From Halomonas sp. (GTDB taxonomy: Bacteria; Pseudomonadota; Gammaproteobacteria; Pseudomonadales; Halomonadaceae): a stretch of DNA of 64,000 nt. Where the stretch lies: NCBI RefSeq assembly GCF_029263665.1, contig NZ_JAJUFQ010000007.1:62001-126000 (forward strand), in the 5' to 3' direction. This document shows, piece after piece, positions 56,278 through 64,000 of the stretch. Position 1 is the first letter of the stretch. Each line of letters opens with the position of its first letter. The translations under genes and the position numbers were made by a program. Under the pieces are notes generated by a model. It worked only from the letters and a program-made list of their open reading frames with translations. It ran no database searches and was not told the DNA's origin.

Positions 56278-57605
56278 GTCCAGAAATGCTCACTATATTC
56301 ATGTTCGGCGGGCTGATGGTGGGTCTGTTCATGGGACATCCTCTGGCCTTCGTTCTCGGAGGAACTGCCGTCCTCGGGGCCTGGTTCGGCCCTGGTCCCC
56401 AAGTGCTCGGCATCATCATCAACAACATCTATGGCCGCGCCATGGACAACTATGTCCTGGTTGCCATTCCACTGTTCATTCTGATGGCACGCTTTCTCAA
56501 TGACTCGGGCGTCACCGAGAAGATGTTCGAGAGCATGCGATTATTGCTGGGCCAAGTGCGGGGCGGCCTTGCGTTGACCGTGGTCATTGTCTCCGTCCTG
56601 CTGGCGGCCACCACCGGCATCGTCGGAGCCTCCATTGCCGTGATGGGGTTGATTGCCCTGGCGCCGATGCTCAAGTACGGCTACCACAAGGGCCTGTCTG
56701 CGGGAGTGATCATGGCCAGTGGTTGTCTCGGCATCCTGATCCCGCCAAGTATCATGCTGATCCTGATGGCCAGCTATTCCCCGGTATCCGTAGGCGCCCT
56801 GTTTGCAGGTGCACTGATTCCCGGCCTGTTGCTGGGTGCCCTGTACGCGCTTTTTGTGCTGGCAGTGTGCATGATCAAGCCCAGCTATGGTCCTCCGGTC
56901 GCCATTGCCGAACGCGCTCAGATCAGTCGCGGCCAGATGTGGCTGATGATGGGAAAATATGTCCTGCCGCCAATGAGCTTGATCCTGGGGGTACTGGGTG
57001 CGCTGTTCACCGGCATCGCAACGGCCACCGAGGCTTCCGCCATCGGCGTGACTCTGGCGTTCATCCTGTTCCTGATCTTTGGCGATCGTAAACTGTCCAC
57101 CTGCTACAGAACCTTCATCGAGGCCGGCAAGACCACCACCATGGTGATGTTTGTCCTGGTCGGTGCAACCGCCTTCACCGGTGTCTTTTCCATCGGCGGT
57201 GGCATGGATGTGATCAGTGAACTGGTACTGGCCATGCCTGGTGGTACCACAGGGGCGTTGATCCTGATGTTCCTGCTGGTCTTCGTGCTGGGCATGTTCC
57301 TCGACTGGACCGGGATCGTCTTGCTGAGCTTTCCGATCATGTTGCCGATCGTCCAGACCATGGGCGTCGACATGCTGTGGTTTGTGGTGATGGTGGCGGT
57401 GGTATTGCAGACTTCCTTCCTCACGCCACCTTTCGGCTATGCCCTGTTCTATCTCAAGGGAGTGGCACCACCTGAGGTGCAGACACTCGACCTGTACAAG
57501 GCGGTAATTCCCTTCTGCATCCTGATCATGCTGGCCTGCATACTGATGGCCTTGTTCCCCTGGCTGATTACCGGACTACCCGCCATATTGCTGGGATACG
57601 GTTGA
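56274..57605 (+). CDS. TRAP transporter large permease (DctM)
   Basis: This 443-residue permease has about 12 membrane helices and the DctM hallmarks MDNYVLVAIPLFILMA and SGCLGILIPPSIMLI and the C-terminal TGIVLLSFPIMLPIV. It uses a Na+ gradient to import the substrate delivered by the binding protein. It is the last gene of the operon. Confidence 0.95.
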   Translation: MSPEMLTIFMFGGLMVGLFMGHPLAFVLGGTAVLGAWFGPGPQVLGIIINNIYGRAMDNYVLVAIPLFILMARFLNDSGVTEKMFESMRLLLGQVRGGLALTVVIVSVLLAATTGIVGASIAVMGLIALAPMLKYGYHKGLSAGVIMASGCLGILIPPSIMLILMASYSPVSVGALFAGALIPGLLLGALYALFVLAVCMIKPSYGPPVAIAERAQISRGQMWLMMGKYVLPPMSLILGVLGALFTGIATATEASAIGVTLAFILFLIFGDRKLSTCYRTFIEAGKTTTMVMFVLVGATAFTGVFSIGGGMDVISELVLAMPGGTTGALILMFLLVFVLGMFLDWTGIVLLSFPIMLPIVQTMGVDMLWFVVMVAVVLQTSFLTPPFGYALFYLKGVAPPEVQTLDLYKAVIPFCILIMLACILMALFPWLITGLPAILLGYG

Positions 57606-57615
57606 TTCAAGTCAA

Positions 57616-57802
57616 GGCTTTGTGCGAAAAGTCGACGAGCGATGATCAGGCAAGGCGGAATTGATCGAAAAAGCGGAGTTTACGGGGGTAAATGAGCATT
57701 TTGAGATCGACTGACTCGCTTCGCTCGCCCTTCGGCTGTTGCCTCCGCTTCGCTCCAGCTCAACGCAGCATGAACAAGCGCAGACACTTTTCGCACAGAG
57801 CC
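57616..57802. repeat. 187-bp interspersed-repeat-like element with 17-bp terminal inverted repeats
   Basis: The ends GGCTTTGTGCGAAAAGT (57616-57632) and ACTTTTCGCACAGAGCC (57786-57802) are inverted copies with one mismatch. The inside has several inversely repeated GC-rich patches and no gene. Similar elements with ends of this type are scattered in related genomes as I recall, so it may be a MITE or REP-like element; I could not check its copy number. Confidence 0.7.
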
Positions 57803-57837
57803 TAGGGCCCTGCCGACAGGTGCGGCTCTAGGCTTTA
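57799..57837 (+). terminator. Intrinsic terminator of the TRAP operon
   Basis: AGCCTAGGGCC and GGCTCTAGGCT form an 11-bp stem (one G-T pair) with a 14-base loop and a short T-tract. The left arm starts inside the repeat's right end. Confidence 0.65.
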
Positions 57838-57885
57838 CAGGCTCTGGTGATTATCATGCGCTGATGCCTTTCTGGAGTTCGCCTG

Positions 57886-59565
57886 TTGTCCACTCACCCG
57901 GTTTCTGCGCCTTCGGCTCGCCTGCGTCGTTCATTCTCCACCTGGACATGGCTGACCTTTGCGGTTGCGGCTGTGGTCGCCCTGCCTGTACTGGTGATTC
58001 TGGGGCATATCCTGGTTCCTGCAGGCGATATCTGGAGTCACCTGGCCGCTACGGTACTTCCTCGCTATCTGACCAACACCCTGCTGCTGGTGCTCGGTGT
58101 GGGGTTTGGCACTCTGGTGATCGGCACGGGGACGGCCTGGCTGGTCGTCATGTGCCGCTTTCCGGGCAAGCGCCTGTTTGAATGGGCCATGCTGCTGCCA
58201 CTGGCAGTGCCGACCTATGTCATTGCTTATGCCTATACCGATTTCCTGCAGTACTCAGGGCCACTGCAAAGCGCACTGCGCGAAGCCTTTGGCTGGTCTA
58301 GGGGAGATTACTGGTTTCCAGATATCCGCTCGTTACCCAGTGCTGCCATCCTGGTCACTCTGGTGCTCTACCCCTATGTCTATATGCTGGCTCGTGCTGC
58401 CTTTCTCGAACAATCGGTATGCATGCTGGATGTCGGGCGTTCTCTCGGGCGAGGGCCCTGGCAGATGTTCACCCAAGTTGCCGTTCCCTTGGCTCGCCCC
58501 GCGTTGGTCGGCGGGGTTTCCCTGGCGCTGATGGAGACGCTGAATGAGTTTGGCGCCATGCAATATTTCGGCGTTGATACCTTCACCACTGGCATCTATC
58601 GCACCTGGTTCGGACTCGGCGAACAGGTTGCAGCCGCTCAGTTGGCGGCCTGCCTGCTGGCCTTTGTCATCCTGCTGGTATTGCTCGAGCGCTGGTCCCG
58701 GGGCAAGCGTCGCTACCATCACACCTCCCATCGCTATCAGCAGTTGCCCGAGTATCGTCTGACGGGAATTCGCGCTTTTGGTGCCAGCCTTGCCTGCACA
58801 TTGCCGGTGTTGATCGGCTTCGTCGCTCCCTGCCTGTTGCTCGCAGAAATGGCGCTAAGCAAAGGTGACAGCGTGCTCGGTGGTGCCTTCCTCGAATACG
58901 CCGGCAACAGCCTGATGCTGGCACTGATTGCTGCGGCAGTGGCCGTAGGCATGGCCGTCATCCTGAGCTATGGCGCTCGCCTGATGCCTGGCCAGTTGAC
59001 ACGCACCGCTACCCGCATTGCGGCGCTGGGTTACGCCATCCCCGGTTCCGTGGTAGCCGTCGGTATCCTGATTCCCTTTGCCTGGATCGACAATCACCTC
59101 AACCAGTTGTACAAGGGCTACACCGGCGAAGTGTTCGGGCTGCTCTTCAGTGGCACTGCATTCATCTTGATCTATGCCTATGTCGTGCGCTTCCTTGCCG
59201 TATCCTTCAATGCAGTGGAAGCCAGCCTGGAGAAAGTCACACCATCGATGGATGCCGCTGCACGCACGCTGGGCGAAACGGCCACCGGCACACTGCGCAA
59301 GATCCATACCCCCATCATGCGCGGCAGCCTGCTGGCAGCAGCGATCCTGGTATTCGTCGATGTGATGAAGGAGTTGCCTGCCACCATCATCCTGCGCCCA
59401 TTCAACTTCGACACTCTGGCGGTACGCGCCCACAACCTGGCAGCCGACGAGCGCCTGGCTGAAGCATCCACGGCCTCTCTGGCCATCGTCGCGGTAGGGA
59501 TCATCCCGGTGATTCTGTTGAGTGTGGCCATGCGCAAGTCACGCCCAGGACAGCAAAAGTCCTGA
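57886..59565 (+). CDS. Ferric-iron ABC transporter permease (FbpB type)
   Basis: This 559-residue permease has about 12 membrane helices and two copies of the ABC permease EAA loop, DVGRSLGRGPWQMFTQVAVP and DAAARTLGETATGTLRKIHTP, as in FbpB/HitB. It accepts iron from the binding protein encoded at 60981. Start is a TTG at 57886 with GGAG eight bases upstream. It is separated from the ATPase by 86 bp and convergent with it. Confidence 0.92.
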   Translation: MSTHPVSAPSARLRRSFSTWTWLTFAVAAVVALPVLVILGHILVPAGDIWSHLAATVLPRYLTNTLLLVLGVGFGTLVIGTGTAWLVVMCRFPGKRLFEWAMLLPLAVPTYVIAYAYTDFLQYSGPLQSALREAFGWSRGDYWFPDIRSLPSAAILVTLVLYPYVYMLARAAFLEQSVCMLDVGRSLGRGPWQMFTQVAVPLARPALVGGVSLALMETLNEFGAMQYFGVDTFTTGIYRTWFGLGEQVAAAQLAACLLAFVILLVLLERWSRGKRRYHHTSHRYQQLPEYRLTGIRAFGASLACTLPVLIGFVAPCLLLAEMALSKGDSVLGGAFLEYAGNSLMLALIAAAVAVGMAVILSYGARLMPGQLTRTATRIAALGYAIPGSVVAVGILIPFAWIDNHLNQLYKGYTGEVFGLLFSGTAFILIYAYVVRFLAVSFNAVEASLEKVTPSMDAAARTLGETATGTLRKIHTPIMRGSLLAAAILVFVDVMKELPATIILRPFNFDTLAVRAHNLAADERLAEASTASLAIVAVGIIPVILLSVAMRKSRPGQQKS

Positions 59566-59632
59566 GCGTTGCATGACTCCAGAGGGCTTGGTCCTGGAGA
59601 ACATGCTCCCAGAGAACATAGACCAGGAGAGG

Positions 59633-59648
59633 TGCAGATTAATCTGCA
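59633..59648. promoter_or_regulatory. Perfect 16-bp palindrome between fbpB and fbpC
   Basis: TGCAGATTAATCTGCA is a perfect palindrome just 3 bp from the convergent fbpC stop. It could be a weak bidirectional terminator or a regulator site; no long T-tract follows. Confidence 0.45.
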
Positions 59649-59651
59649 TTT

Positions 59652-60812
59652 CTAGTCGGCAGGAAAGACAAACGCCTGAGAGGGATCCAGGCTGACTTGA
59701 ACGGCCTGGCCTTCTTCGGGCAGGAACACTCCCGGCATACGAGCGTGCAAGTGTGCTTCCTGGCCATCGATGCCATGGACACAGATATGCAGCAGACTGG
59801 AGCGACCCAACAGACGCGCTATCAACACATGGCTGTGATGGTCATGAGGTACATCGCTCTTGATCTCCACGACTCGCAGAGCTTCAGGACGCACCAGTAC
59901 CTGTACACGACTGCCCTCTGCCAGTTTCGTGGCTACAGGTCCTACTGCAGTATGCACGAAGCCATTTTCCACGACGCCTTCCAGATGATTGACCTCGCCA
60001 AAGAAGGTCACCACAAAGGGATCCTGGGGATGGCAGTATAGTTCCAGAGGAGTACCGACCTGCACAATTCGCCCATCGCGCATCAGCACGATGCGATCGG
60101 CCATGAACATGGCCTCTTCCGGATCATGCGTTACCAGCAAGGTGCCGGCGCCAACTTGCTTGAGCACATGCAAGGTGTCGTCGCGAATGCGGTCACGCAA
60201 CCGTGCATCCAGGCTGGAGAACGGCTCATCCAGCAGCATCAACTGCGGGGAAGGTGCCAGGGCCCGTGCCAGAGCAACACGCTGCTGCTGTCCACCGGAC
60301 AAGGTGTGGGGAAAGGCATCGGCATAGGCCGCCATGCCAAGTTGATCAAGTAGCTGCATGGCACGCATGCGGCGCTGCTTTGGAGGTAGTGACTTGAGCC
60401 CAAAGGTGACATTGTCCAGCACGCTCAAGTGGGGGAACAAGGCTGATTCCTGGAACGCCAGGCCGACACTGCGCCTTTCCGGGGGAACATGAGGCATTCC
60501 CTGTGCGGCCAACGTCTGGCCATTGAAACGCAGCTCTCCCTGCTGCAACTCCTCAAGCCCCGCCACCACCCTCAGCAATGTGGTCTTTCCACAACCCGAA
60601 GGCCCCAGCAAGCACAACACCTCACCTTGGTGCATCACAAAGGACACATCATCCACGGCCACGCTGCCAGCGCTCCCCTGGGTGTATCGATGTCGGACAC
60701 CATGAACTTCCAGCAATGGAGAAGCGCTCTGATCGCTTGGCTCATCATCCAGCACATCGGCAATCGTCGAGGTTGCCTCCAGCGTGGTTATTATCATGAT
60801 TGTGGCCACCAT
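59652..60812 (-). CDS. Ferric-iron ABC transporter ATPase (FbpC type)
   Basis: This 386-residue ATPase has Walker A GPSGCGKTT, Q-loop FQESALFPHLSV, signature LSGGQQQRVALA, Walker B LMLLDEPFSSLD and a C-terminal TOBE-like regulatory domain. It matches FbpC/FutC. The first 30 residues form an acidic extension not common in the family; a second Met five codons in is possible. It is on the opposite strand from the permease and binding-protein genes. Confidence 0.9.
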   Translation of the reverse strand: MVATIMIITTLEATSTIADVLDDEPSDQSASPLLEVHGVRHRYTQGSAGSVAVDDVSFVMHQGEVLCLLGPSGCGKTTLLRVVAGLEELQQGELRFNGQTLAAQGMPHVPPERRSVGLAFQESALFPHLSVLDNVTFGLKSLPPKQRRMRAMQLLDQLGMAAYADAFPHTLSGGQQQRVALARALAPSPQLMLLDEPFSSLDARLRDRIRDDTLHVLKQVGAGTLLVTHDPEEAMFMADRIVLMRDGRIVQVGTPLELYCHPQDPFVVTFFGEVNHLEGVVENGFVHTAVGPVATKLAEGSRVQVLVRPEALRVVEIKSDVPHDHHSHVLIARLLGRSSLLHICVHGIDGQEAHLHARMPGVFLPEEGQAVQVSLDPSQAFVFPAD

Positions 60813-60980
60813 TTACTTGTGGAACGCGAAGAAAGTGTATTCATGACCGCTGAGGTCGTGAGCAAGAAGCTCCCATGCTAGCGCGATTGACGCCGCCTCG
60901 GCGACAGGCTATGAATAGTAACGCGGAATTACATTGATTTTCATTTAGCAAAATAACGATCTCTTCTGGAGGTGGTACGC

Positions 60981-62006
60981 ATGTTCCACATTTCCCGCCT
61001 TGCGGTGGCCATTGCTCTATCGAGTGCAGCCAGTCTTGCCTATGCCGAAGGTAGCGTGAACATCTACTCTGCCCGGCATTACGACTCTGACCAGGCTCTC
61101 TACGATGCCTTCACCAAGGAAACCGGCATCGAAGTCAATGTCCTTGAGGGCGATTCCGATCAACTGATCCAGCGCATCGAGCGGGAAGGGGAAGCCAGCC
61201 CGGCAGACATCATGATGACAGTGGATGCTGCACGCCTGTGGCGCGCGGAAGAGGATGGCGTATTTGCATCCGTCGATTCCCCCATACTCAACGAACGTTT
61301 GCCAGAAAACATGCGCCACCCCGAAGGCAAGTGGTTCGGTTTCAGCCAGCGCGTGCGGGTATTCTTCTACAACCCGGACACCATCGATCCCGAACAGATT
61401 TCCACTTACGAGTCCTTGGCCGATCCAGATCTCAAGGGCAAGGTCTGCATCCGCTCCTCCAACAATGTCTATAACCAGTCGCTGCTGGCCTCCATGATCG
61501 AGCACGATGGCGCAGAAGGTGCCGAGAAATGGGCTCAGGGCGTGGTAGACAACATGGGCCGCCCGCCTGAAGGCGGCGACCGCGACCAGATCAAGGCCGT
61601 GGCCGCTGGCGAGTGCGACGTGGCCGTCAGTAACCACTACTACTACGTGCGCATGCTGAATTCTGATGATGCCAGCGAGAAGGAAGCCGCCGAGAAGGTC
61701 AAGATCCTGTTCCCGAACCAGGGTGAAGGTGACCGTGGCGTTCATGTCAACGTCGGTGGTGCCGGACTGGTGGAAGGCGCACCCAACCACGACAATGCCA
61801 TCAAGTTCCTCGAATTTCTGGCCTCCGATGAAGCTCAGGAACTGTTTGCCCAGGGCAACTATGAATTCCCGGTGGTAGAAGGCCTGCCAATCAATGAAAC
61901 ACTGGCCTCCTGGGGCGAGTTCAAGAAAGACGACGTCAATGTCAGCGTACTGGGCGCCAACAATCCCGAAGCCGTGAAGATCTTCGACCGCGTCGGATGG
62001 CGTTGA
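60981..62006 (+). CDS. Ferric-iron ABC transporter binding protein (FbpA/FutA type)
   Basis: This 341-residue periplasmic protein has a signal peptide (cut after SLAYA) and starts the mature part with EGSVNIYSARHYDSDQALYD. The Tyr-rich motif NHYYYVRM holds the Fe(III) ligands of FutA-type proteins. The ATG at 60981 has GGAGGT seven bases upstream. It is divergent from the ATPase gene. Confidence 0.92.
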   Translation: MFHISRLAVAIALSSAASLAYAEGSVNIYSARHYDSDQALYDAFTKETGIEVNVLEGDSDQLIQRIEREGEASPADIMMTVDAARLWRAEEDGVFASVDSPILNERLPENMRHPEGKWFGFSQRVRVFFYNPDTIDPEQISTYESLADPDLKGKVCIRSSNNVYNQSLLASMIEHDGAEGAEKWAQGVVDNMGRPPEGGDRDQIKAVAAGECDVAVSNHYYYVRMLNSDDASEKEAAEKVKILFPNQGEGDRGVHVNVGGAGLVEGAPNHDNAIKFLEFLASDEAQELFAQGNYEFPVVEGLPINETLASWGEFKKDDVNVSVLGANNPEAVKIFDRVGWR

Positions 62007-62102
62007 TGGCACTGACGCCTGACGCCTGACGTTATAACGGAAACAACCGTTACTCCCAGAACGCTACTTGAGTATTTCCCATATACAACGACGCTCCAAT
62101 GC

Positions 62103-62136
62103 AACAGCGCCCACGCCAAATGGCGTGGGCGCTGTT
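62103..62136. terminator. Strong symmetric hairpin between fbpA and the first lipoprotein
   Basis: AACAGCGCCCACGCCA and TGGCGTGGGCGCTGTT form a perfect 16-bp stem with a 2-base loop. It lies between convergent genes. No good U-tract follows on either side, so termination may be poor or it may block exonucleases. Confidence 0.6.
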
Positions 62137-62158
62137 CATGGTGAGCGTCAATCAGTGC

Positions 62159-62683
62159 CTATTGCGCTCTCTTTTCCTCATCGGCCAGCGGCATGGCATC
62201 GGCGGCCCGCTGGAAAACGCTCAATGCGCCCATGCGGCGGCCTCGGTCATTGATAAAGGTTTCCAGTGTCACCACCGCATCGGTATCTGCACGAGAGAAC
62301 ACTACCCGGTCATCCCCAGGCGTTCCCGTCCACTCGCTACCGAGACACTGTCCCAGCGCTTCGCTTCCCGCCGCCAAGGCACCGCGCGGATCTTCGACCT
62401 GCAGCCTACCGAAGCATACGTAATGATCAGGGCGCTGCGCCGAAGTAATCACACAGGCATTGTGAAAGGCCTGGACATCGGTCTCCCAACTGCGTGTCAG
62501 ACGAGTGTCGGTAAAACGGCCCTTGATATCCTTGAAGCCATTCGCCGCGCTGGCAACGGCCTGGTTGAGCGCCGCACAATCGAAAAGGTCAGCCGCCTGC
62601 TGCGGCGTGGTGGTGGTGACACATCCCGCCAGGCTCAGTCCTGCCATGACCAGGCTGGCCCTGATAAAGATTCCCCGTGTCAT
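62159..62683 (-). CDS. Lipoprotein of unknown function, copy 1 of a tandem pair
   Basis: This 174-residue lipoprotein has lipobox LAGCVTTTTP and then a domain with SLAACV-type Cys residues. It shares most of its sequence with the next lipoprotein (LTRSW.TDVQAFH.ACVITSAQRPDHY is common to both). I do not recognise the family. GGAGACAAGG lies upstream of the ATG in both copies. Confidence 0.8.
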   Translation of the reverse strand: MTRGIFIRASLVMAGLSLAGCVTTTTPQQAADLFDCAALNQAVASAANGFKDIKGRFTDTRLTRSWETDVQAFHNACVITSAQRPDHYVCFGRLQVEDPRGALAAGSEALGQCLGSEWTGTPGDDRVVFSRADTDAVVTLETFINDRGRRMGALSVFQRAADAMPLADEEKRAQ

Positions 62684-62843
62684 ATCCTTGTCTCCGACCG
62701 ATAGCCGTGTCCATCACGACCTTGATGAGGTAACCAGGATCACACCATAGCATTATGCCGACATACCTCGCATGCGCCATGTCACCTATCCCTCTATCTA
62801 TTCGATCACAGAGCTTGAGACAGCGTAATTTCGCCACACCCAG

Positions 62844-62872
62844 AAAAAGACCCGCGTCGGAGAGCGCGGGTC
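62844..62872 (-). terminator. Intrinsic terminator of lipoprotein copy 2
   Basis: GACCCGCG (62849-62856) and CGCGGGTC (62865-62872) form a perfect 8-bp stem with an 8-base loop, with TTTTTCT downstream on the minus strand, so it works for the gene ending at 62932. Confidence 0.85.
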
Positions 62873-62931
62873 CAGGGGAATACAAGACGGCCGGATTCAT
62901 CACCAGCCTGATATCTCATTCCATGGTGATA

Positions 62932-63456
62932 TCAGGCATCCTGTTGGCCACTCGGCAAGGCATGGGCATCGACTTCTTTCTGGAAGACGCTCAACGTGGC
63001 GACGCGATGATGACGATCATTGAGGAAAGTCTCCAGCGTCACCACGGTATCCGTTCCTTGGCTCCGGTACATGGCACGCCCAGCACCCACCGAGGCCTTC
63101 CAGTCGCTACCAAGACATTGCCCCAGTTCTTCACTGGCGATGGCAAGGGCGTTTCCAGGATCCTTGATATCGATGCGTCCAAAGCATTCATAGTGATCTG
63201 GACGCTGTGCCGAAGTAATCACGCAGGCGTCATGAAAGGCCTGCACGTCGGTGTTCCAACTACGTGTCAGGCGCGTTTCCTTGAACTGGCCTTTGATGTC
63301 ATCAAAGCCATTGTCAGCACTGGCAACAGCCTGCTTGAGTTCTGCACAGTTGAACAGCGCCGCCACATGCTGTGGCGTAGCAGTGGTGACACAGCCAGAC
63401 AGGCTCAGGGCGCTGGCCACAGCCAGTCCCGTCCAGGTGAGGGTTTTCCGCGTCAT
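62932..63456 (-). CDS. Lipoprotein of unknown function, copy 2 of a tandem pair
   Basis: This 174-residue lipoprotein has lipobox LSGCVTTATP, the same length as copy 1 and high identity across the whole protein, with six conserved Cys-containing or aromatic blocks such as LFNCAEL, FHDACVITSAQRPDHYECF and LGQCLGS. The duplication also covers about 95 bp upstream. The family is unknown. Confidence 0.8.
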   Translation of the reverse strand: MTRKTLTWTGLAVASALSLSGCVTTATPQHVAALFNCAELKQAVASADNGFDDIKGQFKETRLTRSWNTDVQAFHDACVITSAQRPDHYECFGRIDIKDPGNALAIASEELGQCLGSDWKASVGAGRAMYRSQGTDTVVTLETFLNDRHHRVATLSVFQKEVDAHALPSGQQDA

Positions 63457-63614
63457 TTCCTTGTCTCCATGCGATAGCCGTGCCCGTCACGACCCGGGGA
63501 CGTTACCATGCAACGTCATCGCACCTCGCCGATATGCCTCCCATGCGCCGCGCTCCATACCTCATATTGATCCGCTGGCAGGAACAGCGTCCGGTACGCC
63601 ATACTCGTCTGCGC

Positions 63615-64000
63615 TCATCCACGCCTTTCCTCTTCTGCCAGGGTTTCACTCAGCATTTCTGCAAACAGGGCCAGAGCCGGTGACATGGGGCGTTCCCTGG
63701 CCACACAGATATCCAGCCTGGCATCCGCTATCTGGTGATCGGACAGTGGGCGAAAAACCAGCTCGCCAAGCTGGGCTTCCCGTACGATATCCAGAGGATT
63801 GAGAAAGGCAATCCCCAGGCCGGCACGGGCCAGGGACTTGATGCTCAGCACACGACTGCACTCAGCAAAGGTGCTGAATGCCACCTGATGGTGGGCCAGG
63901 GTCTGCTCCAGAGTCGAGCCGCGATACATGTCCTTGTCAGGAAGAATGACGCAGTATTCAGCACAGTCCTTGAGCTTCACTTCCTTCTGCCTGGCCAGAG
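63615..64000 (-). CDS. LysR-type regulator, C-terminal part only
   Basis: About 128 residues of a LysR effector-binding domain are visible, reading ...ARQKEVKLKDCAEYCVILPD and later SIKSLARAGLGIAFL, the usual substrate-binding fold ending. The reading frame is open at the window's right edge, so the DNA-binding domain and start are outside. An internal GTG at 63980 is not a real start. Confidence 0.85.
   Translation of the reverse strand, partial: LARQKEVKLKDCAEYCVILPDKDMYRGSTLEQTLAHHQVAFSTFAECSRVLSIKSLARAGLGIAFLNPLDIVREAQLGELVFRPLSDHQIADARLDICVARERPMSPALALFAEMLSETLAEEERRG

Noticed and set aside
57845..57870. Fur-box-like sequence TGATTATCATGCGCTGAT before fbpB, and similar patches near fbpC and fbpA starts
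   Set aside because: Matches to the 19-bp Fur consensus are poor and partly inside coding sequence; iron control is likely for this transporter but not shown by these sites.
61017..62012. Minus-strand frame of 331 codons opposite fbpA
   Set aside because: The plus strand has a signal peptide, ribosome site and FutA motifs; the antisense product has no known features.

Overview
The window looks like the chromosome of a halophilic gammaproteobacterium close to Halomonas (Halomonadaceae). This is an inference from gene content and order: a ribosomal-protein/secE/tRNA block, a FabY-type fatty-acid initiation synthase next to coaD and a YfhL-type ferredoxin, a ben-cat aromatic operon, TRAP transporters and many acidic proteins. 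It is not a taxonomic assignment. I saw no rRNA, CRISPR array, prophage or intact insertion sequence.

Layout. 1-3450 (minus strand) carries rplJ (cut by the window edge), rplA, rplK, nusG, secE and tRNA genes Trp, Thr, Gly, Tyr; the tuf gene usually found between tRNA-Thr and secE is missing, and a terminator and a fresh promoter sit in its place. 3600-5419 has coaX-birA. A Tim44-like membrane protein and an acidic LEA-like lipoprotein follow. 7688-15146 is a benzoate/catechol catabolic locus, catB-catC-catA-benA-benB-benC-benD, divergent from a BenM/CatM-type LysR gene whose start overlaps a perfect ATAC-N7-GTAT site. 15254-25980 is an AT-richer block: HlyD-type adaptor, LapB-type ABC exporter, a very short Bap-like adhesin, a TolC-type outer-membrane protein and an EvgS/EvgA-like phosphorelay. 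Housekeeping genes follow (glnE, dgkA, dacB), then an unknown duplicated membrane protein, and a PACE-SMR drug-exporter pair with a divergent LysR regulator and a perfect palindrome between them.

34657-43810 holds a TrmB-like methyltransferase, fabY-coaD-ferredoxin-MATE exporter, a short-chain fatty-acid transporter with a thioesterase, small lipoproteins (an I78 inhibitor and an entericidin too short for routine ORF calling), a TSUP permease and a HIT-like protein. 43807-46491 is a tightly overlapping four-gene operon joining two related lipoproteins to a DUF1007 protein and a His-rich nickel/cobalt permease. Next come glycerate kinase, dps, rmuC-pepD, tmcA, a complete TRAP transporter, a 187-bp repeat with terminal inverted repeats, and the three parts of a ferric-iron ABC importer on alternating strands. 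The window ends with two tandemly duplicated lipoproteins and the C-terminal part of another LysR regulator.

A theme across the window is short (14-24 bp) tandem duplications at seven places, both between genes and inside non-conserved linkers of GlnE, TmcA and the PACE protein. The most interesting candidate system is the exporter/mini-adhesin/EvgSA block; the lipoprotein-metal permease operon and the hendecad-repeat lipoprotein are the next best leads.
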